Shown here in pieces: positions 35,475 through 45,600 of a DNA stretch of 64,000 bases (position 1 is the first letter of the stretch; each line of letters begins with the position of its first letter). The stretch comes from Neospora caninum Liverpool. Taxonomy: Eukaryota > Apicomplexa > Conoidasida > Eucoccidiorida > Sarcocystidae. The position numbers were made by a program, and so were the translations under genes. Location of the stretch: contig NC_018395.1 in the NCBI RefSeq assembly GCF_000208865.1, positions 3,131,920-3,195,919 on the forward strand, given 5' to 3'. The notes under the pieces are model-generated. The model was not told the origin of the DNA and did no database searches. It saw only the letters and a list, made by a program, of their open reading frames with translations.

Positions 35475-37432
35475 CTTCGCTCCAAAGGGTTGCTCGTAGG
35501 TTCCCTCGCCGACCGCTGCTCACCAGGCATGGCGCCTGCTGGAATCCATATCAGCTGCCAGCGCGACGGAGCAAAAAAACGCCTCACGAGCCGCCGACCG
35601 AATTTCCCGAAAGCGGTCCCTGGCTTGCGCGCTGCATCTCACTGTCCGTCCTCTGTGTGTGGATATGGCCGAGAACCACCGTGCGCAACGTTTGAAAAGA
35701 AGTGGAACTCTTTTTCGGTTTGCCGACGCGAACGCCTCACGCTCCTGGCGCCGTTTCCACCGCTGTTCGCCCCCGGGAAAGCTGAAGAGACGCCACGATG
35801 AACGTACAACACGACAGAGCGAGAAATCGTAACGGCCGCTGGTGCAAGCGTCTCTAGGGAAAACACCGTCGACAAAGAAAACGAACCGCGGCGTTTGGCC
35901 AGCGGAAGCGTTGTGGATCTAGTACCTTCGAAAAACCTTGACGCGCCGTTAGGAACCAGAAGAAGCCGGGACTCGTGGTGACGAGCACACGAGAAGGATA
36001 AATCTATCTATTCAGAGTCTTAGCTCCGGATGACCAGACAGGGGTTCGCAACGCGGCTCTCGCCCATTTCCAGCAACAACGTTCACAGACCACACTGCTG
36101 AGGTCGCCTTTCATAGGAAAGTAGGTGAGAGAAAAAGAACGGAAGAAGAGCAAGCTACGACCTAACGTGATACAGGCCGTCCAGAATGGGAAAGGGAACT
36201 GGGCAGCATAGCTCCTCTTTTCTCAACATCAAGAAAAAACGAACTCGATAGCTGTGTCCACGACTCTCTCCCTCCCCGGCGAGCTGTGTCGAAGCCAGCA
36301 GCTGGACTGGTGAATCCCTCTCCCAGAAGATTGTAAACCTTTTCACGAACACACAGGCAATGTAACTGGATCGAGAAAAAAACATTTCGTGGGAACAAAA
36401 GCAGAAACACCTCACTTCCCGCTTCGAACGCTGTTGTTTGTGCGTCGGGACAGTCGGTTGCATGCGTTCTCGTCCTGTCGCGTCTCCGTGTTTGGCGTCG
36501 GCCGGTTGGTAGCCAGAATCAAGGCGCAAACTACCGACAGACACCTTGCAGCATTCGAGGCAGAACGTATTGCCCGTCTCTGTTCGGCTTGTTGCATTCA
36601 CCAACGTTCGTTTTCCGCGTTTTTGGGGGCACCATTCAGTGCCCGTGCCGCTCCGTATAGGACCGGGCCGAATCGAGTTTTGCGCAGGGGCCCGAAGCCG
36701 CGTGAAAATCCGTGGTGCGTTCGCGTTTGAGGTGGTTGCGATCTGAGTACTCGTTTTCGGTATTGGTAGGCGAAATATCCGCATTCCCTTCCCTCCGCGA
36801 TAGCTTGTTTTCGCATCAGGCGGCCACGCGTCTTGTTGAACTGGGAAAACGCGATGGAGGGAGCGTCAAGACACTGTATTTCTGTGGAGTGAGAGCGCGT
36901 GGCCGTCCGCCGCAGGCGCGCCGTTACGCGTAAATGTGCGTACCCTGGAGCTCGCGTTTCTCTTGAAAAGCTAGGAAACCGGCTGCGGAAGTCGACGTCT
37001 CGACTGGCTACGCCGCATCCGCCAAAATCCCGCCGCCGCCGGTAGTGGCCAGTCTGCGGTACTCCGTTCTTTGCTCGTGAAAACCATGCAGAAGGGGAGA
37101 GCTGGGACTTCATCGGCTGTAGAAAGAAGGAGCGACAGCACCCCTCAGACGCTTCCACATCGTCGGCGCGGAGCCGTCCTCGCATCTGCCGCTCAGCGCC
37201 GTTGTTCTCGTCCAACACGGGCCAGCAGGGGTTTGAGGCCAGGCCGGTCTTCCCCCTCCGCTTTCTCTTCACCTTGCCTATCGCCGTTCTCGTCTGGGCG
37301 TCGGCGAAGAGCCATGCCGGGGCCCGCGGAGTCCTTTCGGGAGGCAGAAGCGAACCTGCGAGACTTGATTGGCGCCTACGCGGCTCTCGGGGACGCCTCG
37401 GATAGCTCTCGCGAAACATAAAGGGCAGCCCC
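35475..37432. other. Upstream region of the J-domain gene, no gene seen
   Basis: This holds the likely J-protein promoter and about 1.9 kb with long but unconvincing minus-strand frames (for example 36155-36784 and 36598-37716). These are Arg-rich, lack splice partners and show no family motif. Confidence 0.35.
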
Positions 37433-37989
37433 TCAGAAAGGAAGCTTGTAGAGAACCAGACCAAGCACACACAAGCAACTCCCACAGACACTCGCGAAAT
37501 GCGCCTTCCGAAGGAGACGCGCAAGCTCCAGTCGAATGTTGGTAACGAAGGGACCCGTAGGAGGCAAACGGCTCGTCGACTGCTGGCCGGACACACATGC
37601 TTCCACGAGCAATCTGTGCGGGTCGCGGCTGATCCACTTTGTGCACACATCCCGCGGTGTCGGTTCTCAAAAAGAAGAGAACCGTCAAGACGCACGCGGC
37701 CCCGCCAGCGAGGCAATCAGCCATACAGGTGGTGGGCTTCCCGGGCCGTCACGAACGAGTAAGCGCGTCGTTTCCCAGTCGCGATCAGCCCGAGTTTTTC
37801 TTGGCATTTCGCCAACGCCTCCGCGCGCCTTTTTGCGTGCGCTCTGGCCTCTCTCGCCTCTCTTGTCGGCTGTCGCGTTTTCTCTCGTGTGCGGCAGGTG
37901 CTTTTAGTCTGCGATGACCGCCGTTCGAACCACCGGCGAGGAATGGCGAACGATGGGGAAGGCGGGGTCTTTTCTGCTCCCCGACGCAT
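37433..37989 (-). CDS. Doubtful small two-exon gene with C-terminal hydrophobic segment
   Basis: The proposed exons are 37989-37727 and 37613-37433, joined in phase 2 by a GTATGG donor and a CCCGCACAG acceptor, giving 147 residues. The C-terminus looks real: TNIRLELARLLRKAHFASV followed by a hydrophobic tail (GSCLCVLGLVLYKLPF) and a stop, as in small tail-anchored or mitochondrial inner-membrane proteins. The N-terminal exon is Arg-rich and overlaps the first 47 bases of the plus-strand 949-aa gene, and the acceptor lacks a pyrimidine tract. The first exon could therefore be wrong, with the true one elsewhere upstream. No family is recognised. Confidence 0.3.
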
Positions 37990-40792
37990 TCCGCAGAACA
38001 CAGACAAAACAGGCGCTGGCCATCTGAGTGACGAATCCGGGTCTTCCGTGTCGCAGGGCCACCGGCAGTGCGTGTACTATCCCGCGTTCGAAGTCTCCGA
38101 GCTCTGGACGTTTCCGACGCTCTCTTCTGTTCCCGCAGTCTCCAACACGACGCCTGTCTCGCCGCACCCCGGTGAGGGGATCTGTACGCCTGCCAGGCCT
38201 GTCAGCGAATCCTCCGGGGACGACCTGCCGTCTCCGTTGAGAGACGCAGCAAGCAGCGACGACGAGCACGACGAGAGCCGCGGGCACGTGCGTGACGCGC
38301 CTTTGTGCGAAGAGAGCCTTCGAGAGGAAACGGACACACAGCCCGTGGGTGGGAGGAAGCGACAAATGCAAAGGGCGACGCAGAAGGGAGACTGGAGACA
38401 GCGAAAGCGGGCGAAAATCCCGGAGCTCGTTCTGCCGGCAATCCCCTGTGGAGAGCCGTACACCACAGTCATCCTCGTCCCGCTTTGCCTCGCATGCGTT
38501 CCTGTGTCGTACGGGGCACGTCGTTCCTCCTGTCCTTCGTCGGGCTATGCGCCTGCTCGGCGGCCGGAGCAACCGTGGTTCTCAACGGAGTGTGCGGCGA
38601 CGTTGAGTTTCCGGATGGCCTTTGCCTACCTGAGTCGGCGAGAACTGAGGCGACTCCCAGAGCGAGGTGAAGTGGGCGACGGCCGATCGAAAAGCAGCGA
38701 GAGAAACCACGGGGGAGGCACGGCAGAAGGCACGGGACAGGAGAGACGAGACCCGCGGGCGAGCGGGGAGGCGGAACAAGCAGGGAAAGCTGGGGAAGAA
38801 GATGCCATCCTTTTCTGCGCACAGAACCTCCTCGTTGACCACCCCCCGTTAGAGCGTTTCATCCTCCCTCCGCACTGTGGGCGGGGGCGAGAGAGAGAAC
38901 CGTACACGGGCCGAGGGCGAGGCTGCAGTTTCCGTGCGAGTTCGTCGCTCCCTTCTTCGTCTTCATCAGCCTCGCGGTTGCCCCGGTCTGTCTCGCCTTC
39001 TTCGTCGGCCGCCAGAGAGTCCCCCTCCTGCGCGTCTTCTTTCCTTGCCTCTCGTTCATCTTCATCGCCTGCTGCTTCCCACGCCACATCGGCTTCGGAC
39101 TCGTCTGTCTCCTCTTTGATTCCCTCCCCTCCTTTCTCTTCTGATTCCTCTTCGTCTCTGCCTGCCAACGTCGACCCCACTTGCGCTCCGTCCTCGCGGG
39201 TTCTCGCCGACCAGTCGACGGATGTTTCGGCGTTCTCGGAGACCTGTGCTGCCGGCCGGCGACGGGGGCTGCCTGGGACGAACACTGCGCTGCAGGCTCC
39301 TAGAACGGAACACCAGATAACTCGAAACCCTGAGGGGAGGCACGCAAATCTCCCCCCTCCTGCCTTTTGCGAAAAGGACATCTCGCTCTCCTCTGCCGCG
39401 CTGCGGATTCTGTCTCGTCTCCACGTCAAGTATGTTTCCACAGCGGATCAACATGTGGGAGGCGGCTCGTCCGGCCTCTTCAACGCGTCCGTCTCTTGGG
39501 CGTCATCCTCCACGAATCTCGGCGCCTCTCGCGGAAACTCTCGGCCGCCTCACAAAACGGGCCCTGGCGCACAACTGCTGAGTCTCCTTTGTTGTCTGCC
39601 GCTCCTCGAGCCTTCTTCGCGGCCTTCCTGCTTCTTCTTCCTCTCGCCCTCCGCGCTTCTGGCGTCGCCGCCTCGCGTGTCCTCGGCCGCCTCTTGGCTG
39701 CCCTTGTCTTCGGAGCGCGGGCCTCCTGGAGGCCTGACGGCGAGCGGATCGGCTTCGACTGCGCAGGAGGGACACAGCCTGCCCCGGTGTCAGCCTCTCG
39801 CGTGTGAGTCCGCTCCTGCCCGTCTCGTCTCCACGGTTTTTCTGGAGCCTTCGACGTTCCCGCTTGCCTCGCTCACCTTCACAACAGTCAACACGTGGGC
39901 GTTCTTTCTCTCGCTGCTCGTTACGGTCTCGTCGAGCTCACTTCCTGCAGTTGAGCCTTCGTCGGAGGCTGGGGGCTCTGTCTCTTTGGCCGGCACCGCT
40001 CCGGCGTCTGTGCGGCCGCGCCTGAAGCGAGCCTTGGTTTTCGTGCTTGAGTTTCTTCCCACGTCCTGTTGCTCTGCATGCTGCAGCGTGCACCACGGGA
40101 AACGCGAAGCGTCAACACGGCGCGCGGCCCGTGCAGGTTCCGCGAAAAAAAAAGAATCTGAATCCGACGCGGGAAACGCGGGAGCGGCGCTGCGAATCCG
40201 AGATGACCAGGGCCAAGCAGATGCGGCCAGGCGTGACGAGGCCGACGACGGGACTCGCGCAGACACGACAAAAGACAAGCTTCCTTCCCAGAGCAGTGGG
40301 GATAGACTGAACAGACGGAAAGACCGAGGACTCGCGAGAGCAGATGGACCAACTTCCGTCAGAGACGAAGCGAGACGGGGCACGCGCTTTCAAAATGGCG
40401 AGGCGACCAAAGCAGCGAGAGGCGAGAGCCGGAACGAGGGAGAAAGCCGGGACGAGGGAGAGAACGAGGGAGAAAGCCGGGACGAGGGAGAGAACGAGGG
40501 AGAAAGCCGGGACGAGGGAGAGAACGAGGAAGGCCTTTCGTGTGTTCGTCTCTGTGGTGTGGAGCGCAGTCCATTCATACGTGTATGCCGGCAGAGATTT
40601 TCCCGCGTCGTGATGCTCCTGCCGCCGCGCCCTTCGCAAGACACCAAACACGAAGAGGACGAGGCGGCGAGCTGGAGAGAACAAGAAAACGCGCAAGACG
40701 AAACTCTCGATGCCGAGCGTGCATGGAGGGCATGGATTGAACGGGGACGTGTAGCCGAACTCACGAATCCGGGACTCCGTGTCCCTTTCTAG
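37943..40792 (+). CDS. Unknown 949-residue protein with an RDEGE repeat
   Basis: A continuous frame runs from ATG at 37943 to the stop at 40790-40792. It contains islands of apparently folded sequence separated by Ser- and Glu/Arg-rich filler. The islands are YPAFEVSELWTFPTL, EPYTTVILVPLCLACVPVSY, FRMAFAYLSRRELRRL, ILSRLHVKYVSTADQHV, LLSLLCCLPLLEPSS, LTFTTVNTWAFFLSLLVT and FIRVCRQRFSRVVMLLPP. Alternating beta-rich islands broken by insertions suggest one conserved domain expanded in coccidians, but I cannot name it. Near residues 834-863 three 10-residue repeats (ESRDEGENEG) occur. A strong acceptor-like tract ending CGGCAG directly before 37889 keeps the frame open upstream, so a further 5' exon is possible. 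It converges with the 2149-aa gene. Confidence 0.65.
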   Translation: MANDGEGGVFSAPRRIPQNTDKTGAGHLSDESGSSVSQGHRQCVYYPAFEVSELWTFPTLSSVPAVSNTTPVSPHPGEGICTPARPVSESSGDDLPSPLRDAASSDDEHDESRGHVRDAPLCEESLREETDTQPVGGRKRQMQRATQKGDWRQRKRAKIPELVLPAIPCGEPYTTVILVPLCLACVPVSYGARRSSCPSSGYAPARRPEQPWFSTECAATLSFRMAFAYLSRRELRRLPERGEVGDGRSKSSERNHGGGTAEGTGQERRDPRASGEAEQAGKAGEEDAILFCAQNLLVDHPPLERFILPPHCGRGREREPYTGRGRGCSFRASSSLPSSSSSASRLPRSVSPSSSAARESPSCASSFLASRSSSSPAASHATSASDSSVSSLIPSPPFSSDSSSSLPANVDPTCAPSSRVLADQSTDVSAFSETCAAGRRRGLPGTNTALQAPRTEHQITRNPEGRHANLPPPAFCEKDISLSSAALRILSRLHVKYVSTADQHVGGGSSGLFNASVSWASSSTNLGASRGNSRPPHKTGPGAQLLSLLCCLPLLEPSSRPSCFFFLSPSALLASPPRVSSAASWLPLSSERGPPGGLTASGSASTAQEGHSLPRCQPLACESAPARLVSTVFLEPSTFPLASLTFTTVNTWAFFLSLLVTVSSSSLPAVEPSSEAGGSVSLAGTAPASVRPRLKRALVFVLEFLPTSCCSACCSVHHGKREASTRRAARAGSAKKKESESDAGNAGAALRIRDDQGQADAARRDEADDGTRADTTKDKLPSQSSGDRLNRRKDRGLARADGPTSVRDEARRGTRFQNGEATKAARGESRNEGESRDEGENEGESRDEGENEGESRDEGENEEGLSCVRLCGVERSPFIRVCRQRFSRVVMLLPPRPSQDTKHEEDEAASWREQENAQDETLDAERAWRAWIERGRVAELTNPGLRVPF
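40441..40530 (+). repeat. Three tandem 30-bp coding repeats
   Basis: Copies at 40441-40470, 40471-40500 and 40501-40530 are identical except for one base at the end of the third. Each encodes ESRDEGENEG, and a partial copy precedes them. They lie in the C-terminal part of the 949-aa protein. Confidence 0.95.
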
Positions 40793-41049
40793 GTGCACTT
40801 CTGTCCTTGCTCCTTGTCAAGGCTTCGGTCGTTGTGGCCTCGCTGATTTTTGTCTGGGAGACTTCGCTTTGCCGTAGGCTGGGTGTGGTCACGCCTAATG
40901 CTAATCTGTGTTTCCAAGCCTCGGAGTGTGCGGAGCAAACCTCTAGATGCTCCCGCCAACCGTAGCATGCAAGGAAAGAACAGATGGAAAGCCGCTGGCG
41001 ACGCTGTTCAAGACACGGACAGCTGTCCACAGCTTGTACATACGGTTTG

Positions 41050-41050
<1 letters not shown>

Positions 41051-41082
<32 letters not shown>

Positions 41083-41140
41083 ACATATATTAATACATAT
41101 GTATACATATATATATATATATATATGTACGTATGTAAAT
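41051..41140. repeat. TA microsatellite
   Basis: TA dinucleotides run over about 90 bp, interrupted by a short segment (AACATATATTAATACATATG) in the middle. It lies in the convergent gap, outside coding sequence. Confidence 0.9.
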
Positions 41141-42345
41141 ATCAATGTAGCTGCGACGTAGCGGTTTCGCCCACAGTGTAGGATTAACGAGTCAGGCCTC
41201 GATCTCAGAAGGGTGCGAGCAGAGGCGGAAGCAGCCGCATGCACAGAGATGCTGTCGTCTTCTTGAAGTGGGCAAACCCGCCGTTGGCGTTCCGAGAATC
41301 TGTACTTTGCAATACTCCAAGACAGATCTGAATTTGACCAAGAAAATGAAGGTCGCCTGGAAACCCCGAAGCGGGTAAGGCAGAAGATTCTGTCGGCTCC
41401 GTGTGCAGCGCCTCGAGCACGCAGAAGGACACGGACGGAAATGTCTTGGCACACGGCGATTGCCGGAGGCAGTCGTTTTGAGGTGGGAAACGCCCGCGGA
41501 AAACGCGATCGACCGGGTGTCCCGCCAACAAAAAAAGCGTCTGCCGTTTTGCGAGAAACGCGGAGACGGCGAAGTGGACGTGGCGGAGACGCGACACATT
41601 GTTTAGGGACGCACGCGTGGACGCCCAGCGGCGAGGGCCGTTGCATGTGTTTACTCTGGGTTTGATTTCCGTAGAACCAGCGACGGGGTTACTCAGAGAC
41701 ATGTGTGTTTTACAAAGTCTGTCGGTCGCCCTCTCCACTGCCGAGAAGATGCTTTGCACATTTGTCTCACGGTGTGCCCTCGCCTCCTGCTTTGTTGCCA
41801 GAAAAAGACAGAGCGAGCGGCGCCTTCTTTCTGTCTCCGCGCTGTGGACTGCCCGACACTCGCCACACGAATCCGGCCGCCTCTAGCAGCACGCAAGTCT
41901 CCTACAGGTCGCAACCGCCGTGAGACGCGCGGGACGCGAACAGACACCGGAGACCGTCCTCCTCGAGCTTCCCCTGCGTCCAATCCCCACACAAAATCTG
42001 TCTTCCCTCGGTTTCGTCTGCTCCCGGTTACATGCCTCACTTCTGTCCAGCTCTCGCGCAGTGCGCTCTGCCAATGGACGACGGGGCGTGAGTGCGCCGC
42101 TTTTCCTTTTCTGTGCATCTTCCATTCCCCCCGTCCCGCTCCTCAGTGCCTGCGTCCCATGCAGACGACGGACCAGGGTTACTAGAACCATTTAAACGTA
42201 AGTAGAAGATATGTCTATACATGACTCGCACATGCCTGCACTTCTGTGCGCATGCTGACGCAACAGCGGGCGAAGACAGCTTCCCACCACGATCCACCTG
42301 TTCACACGAATCTCGGTTTGCAATACAACAGGCTACCGAGACCAC

Positions 42346-42600
42346 AAGTTACATCGAAAATACCATCTACCTATTTTTCTCACTATCTATCTCGCTATCG
42401 AATTACCTCACTATCTAAGTTACACCGAAAACACCATCTACCTATCTTTCTCACTATCTATCTCGCTATCGAATTACCTCACTATCTACCTCACTATCTA
42501 TCTCGCTCTCTATATCGGTATGGAACTATCTCACGACCCACCTCACTATCTGTCTCGCGCTCTATCTCGCTCTCTATCTCAATATGTATCTCGGTATCAC
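42346..42600. repeat. 71-bp tandem duplication followed by CTAT-type minisatellite
   Basis: A 71-bp unit beginning aagttaca (42346-42416) is followed directly by a second copy (42417-42487) differing at only a few bases. Degenerate ctcactatctatctcg motifs continue to about 42600. The array ends some 80 bp beyond the stop of the 2149-aa gene and may be in its 3' untranslated region. Confidence 0.88.
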
Positions 42601-42679
42601 TATCATTCAATGTATGTGCGAATAGCTGTACGGACACGCGTTTCCTGAGGCACCCTTTCGCCATCCGTAAGTCACGTCT

Positions 42680-45600
42680 CTAGTCAAAAAAGGGTGAGGC
42701 AAATGTCTCGACTTTTGCACCCGCCCACAGCCTTTCGTTCAACTGTTGCTGCAGTTGATGGTGCGCAGAATAGGAGTGCGCACGGCCTGTCGAAGCCCCG
42801 CACGTCTCCACTTGCGTTCCATCTGGCTTCCCTGTGTCTTTGCCTCTGCGCAGCCCTCCTGAAGAAGGGAAGGGAGACTGTAATCCCGTCCTTCGCGACC
42901 CTAGGAGACGGTTTAGCTCCTCTTGGAGACGGTGCGACGGATAGAAAGGCAGGTGAAGACAGGCAGAAGATGCGGACGAAGGCGAGGAAGAAGGCGCGGA
43001 AGAAGGCGCAGACGACGGCCAGGTGGAAGCCGAAGCATAGGACGCGAAGGCGGAAGCAAACGGCTCAGCAGCTGACGGGGACGAGGGCGTTGAAGCAGTG
43101 CGGGGTGCCGAATGAGGTGCGTTGTGGTTGGCGGGCAACGGCGCGAGCAGCTGCGGGAGGATGTTCAGAACGAGTTCTAAGGCGTGGAAGATGAAGAACC
43201 GTAGCGGCCAAGCCTGTTGCATTTGGCAGCAGCACTGCTGGCATGCGACAACGTCACTGTGAAAGACGCCCCCGTCGCGCACTGAGGCCGACAGAACCTG
43301 CGCGGTTTCCTCGACGACGTTTGCGTCCTCGTCGTCTTCGCTTTCCCCCGCCCGCAGGTACCCCTTCCGGCGGGTTCCTCCGCCTCTCGATCCCCTGCTC
43401 TTTCGTGCTCGCGAAGCGGAAGAGGAAGGCAACCGTTTCGGCCTTCTTCCGACGCACTTCGCCTTTTTGATGTTGATACACAGCGCCGCCGCCGCCACGC
43501 GGAGGTCGCGGATTCGCCGCGTTACCGCCCGCGCAGGCAACAGATTGCATGCGTACAGGGCCACCTCCTGCTGCGCGCGAACGACTTCCGGCGGCTCGGA
43601 ATTGTCCGGCTCGCGGTGCGGGTGTGCCCCACGAGCAAAGGGCATTTTGTCAAGAAGCAGACGCAGAAGGGGACGGGGACAGAGCAGCAAGTCTCCGCAA
43701 TCAATCATCAGGCGGCAGTAGAGATTCGGCGGGCGAACCTCCGGAACAACCGAGCGCGCAGCGGCGGAGACGTCTTGCTCGTGCGGCGCGCACGCGGGCG
43801 CCAGAGGCGCAGGGCCGGGAGGCAAAGTCGGCGAGGGGGGGAGGGACCCGGCAGTGCAGAAGCGAGACGCTGAGGAAGAGACAGAAGCGGAGACAGGGGA
43901 CGGCAGGGCCCTATCGTGCCCCAGGTGAGCCGCGCGCGAGGCAGAGGGAAGAGAAAGAGCCAAGGTAGCAGGGGAAGAAGACAGAAACGGAGAATCCGTG
44001 CGACTGGCGACGGGGGCACTGTCTCTGGGAGGGACACTGCTTCCCTCTCTGTTGAGGCGGGGCGCCATCCGAGCCTCGCGACTCGCCAGAGCTGCATCCT
44101 GCTCCTCAATGGTTTCGTACACGGCAAGCGGGAGACATGTCCCCTCAGGAAGCGAAGCGAGAAACGCGTTCCGCGCCGCCGCTTCGTCCTCCCTCGAGCC
44201 TTTCCCTCCGTGCTCTCCTAGGGTTTCTTCTTGACGTGTCTGCTCTCTCTGCCGCTTGTTTGCGGCTTCTGATTCGCCCGGTTTCGCGGCGGGCTCAGCC
44301 TCTGTCGGCGAGGCGGTCCTTCTTTTCCCCGGCGTTTCGCGTCCCTCTGCATCGGCGGTTGCGCTCGCCCCGCTCCTCTCCACGCTTCGGGCCGCGCCCA
44401 GGGGCTCCGCCTCGCCTCCGCGTTTCAGCGTCCGTCGCCACTGCGCAGCATGGAGCGGGCGGAGCAGGGGGCTGAGGATGTCGGCGCCTTGGCGAACGCG
44501 ATACGGCATCGACAGAAGATAGATGCAGATAACGTAGACAAAGAACGGGAGCAGCAGTTCTTCTTCCGATTCCTTGCTTAGCCCCCGAGGCAGGAACAGC
44601 CAGGAGAGCGAAGCGTCACCGTCCTGGATCATCTCCAGTCGCGCTCCTGCCACAAAGTGGAAAGACGACGAAGACGGCGCGGCCGGCGAGGTCGGCGAGG
44701 CCGCAGATGACGAAAAGCGTCTCAGATAGATAAAGAAGCCCTCGACGCCCGGAGCGATCATCTCGTTGCGCAGGCAGCGGCGCAGCCAATGAAGCGTGCG
44801 CTGCCTCCCGACGCCGCTCCCGTCGTCGAAAAGGTCGATGGCATTGGAGATCGACGGCGCGGAAAGGACTGTCTCTTTCTCCAGTTTGCCGGTCCTACTG
44901 CGCTTCGAGTCTGGCACCTCAGGCTTCTCCTTCGGGGTCTTTGATCGCAGAGTCAGAACGCGCTGCCGACGGCTGCGCGGCGCAGTTGCTCTTGTCAAGC
45001 CAGCTGGACAGTCTCCAAGTGCTTCGCCCTGCCTTCGCCCCTTCCCGTCCTCCTTCTCCAGCTCCGCTACCGTTTCGGTGCGCGGAAAGGCAACAGCCGG
45101 TTCGCTCAGTGGCGCTGCGTTCCTCGCTGGACACGCTCTCCCGGTCGGCTGCGCGTCGCCGCTCGTGCCCGCCTTTTCAGACTTCACAGACCGCAGCGCA
45201 CATTCCGCGTTCCTCTCTGTTTTGCCTGGCATCGGCTGCTCGGTGCCAGTGCTGCCGTTTGCCCCGGCCTCCGGGTTCCTTGTTCTCTGCGTCTCAGCCG
45301 CCGGCGACAAACCCTCCTCTTTCTTCCTCTCAGCGGCGTTCGCATCCCTACTGAAGCGGGCAGTTTCAGCCAGGTTCGTCTCGGGTCGTTGCGTCTCGCC
45401 GCCGTGGAAAACAGGCCAGCCGACGCCACCCATCTTCGAGGCCTCACTCTTCGCCTCTTTCAAGAAGCCCGCGGTGTGTTCCCCCACCTCGCCTTTTTCG
45501 CGCGCCTCAAGAGTCTCGTCCTTTGTGGGGCACGCACGGACACGTTCCCCTTCACACGGCGCCTGCGCTCCGCTGCTCAGCGCGGTCTCGGAGACTCTCC

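Larger units (their letters stand above)
40793..42679. other. Convergent intergenic region with microsatellites
   Basis: This lies between two converging stop codons. It holds a long TA microsatellite (41051-41140), a 71-bp tandem duplication (42346-42487) and unconvincing short frames, mainly on the minus strand at 41008-41760. No gene is supported; long 3' untranslated regions are likely. Confidence 0.45.

Noticed and set aside
38626..39441. 271-residue minus-strand frame rich in Glu, Asp and Arg
   Set aside because: It is the antisense of the Ser-rich part of the 949-aa protein (TCT/TCC codons read as acidic and Arg codons).
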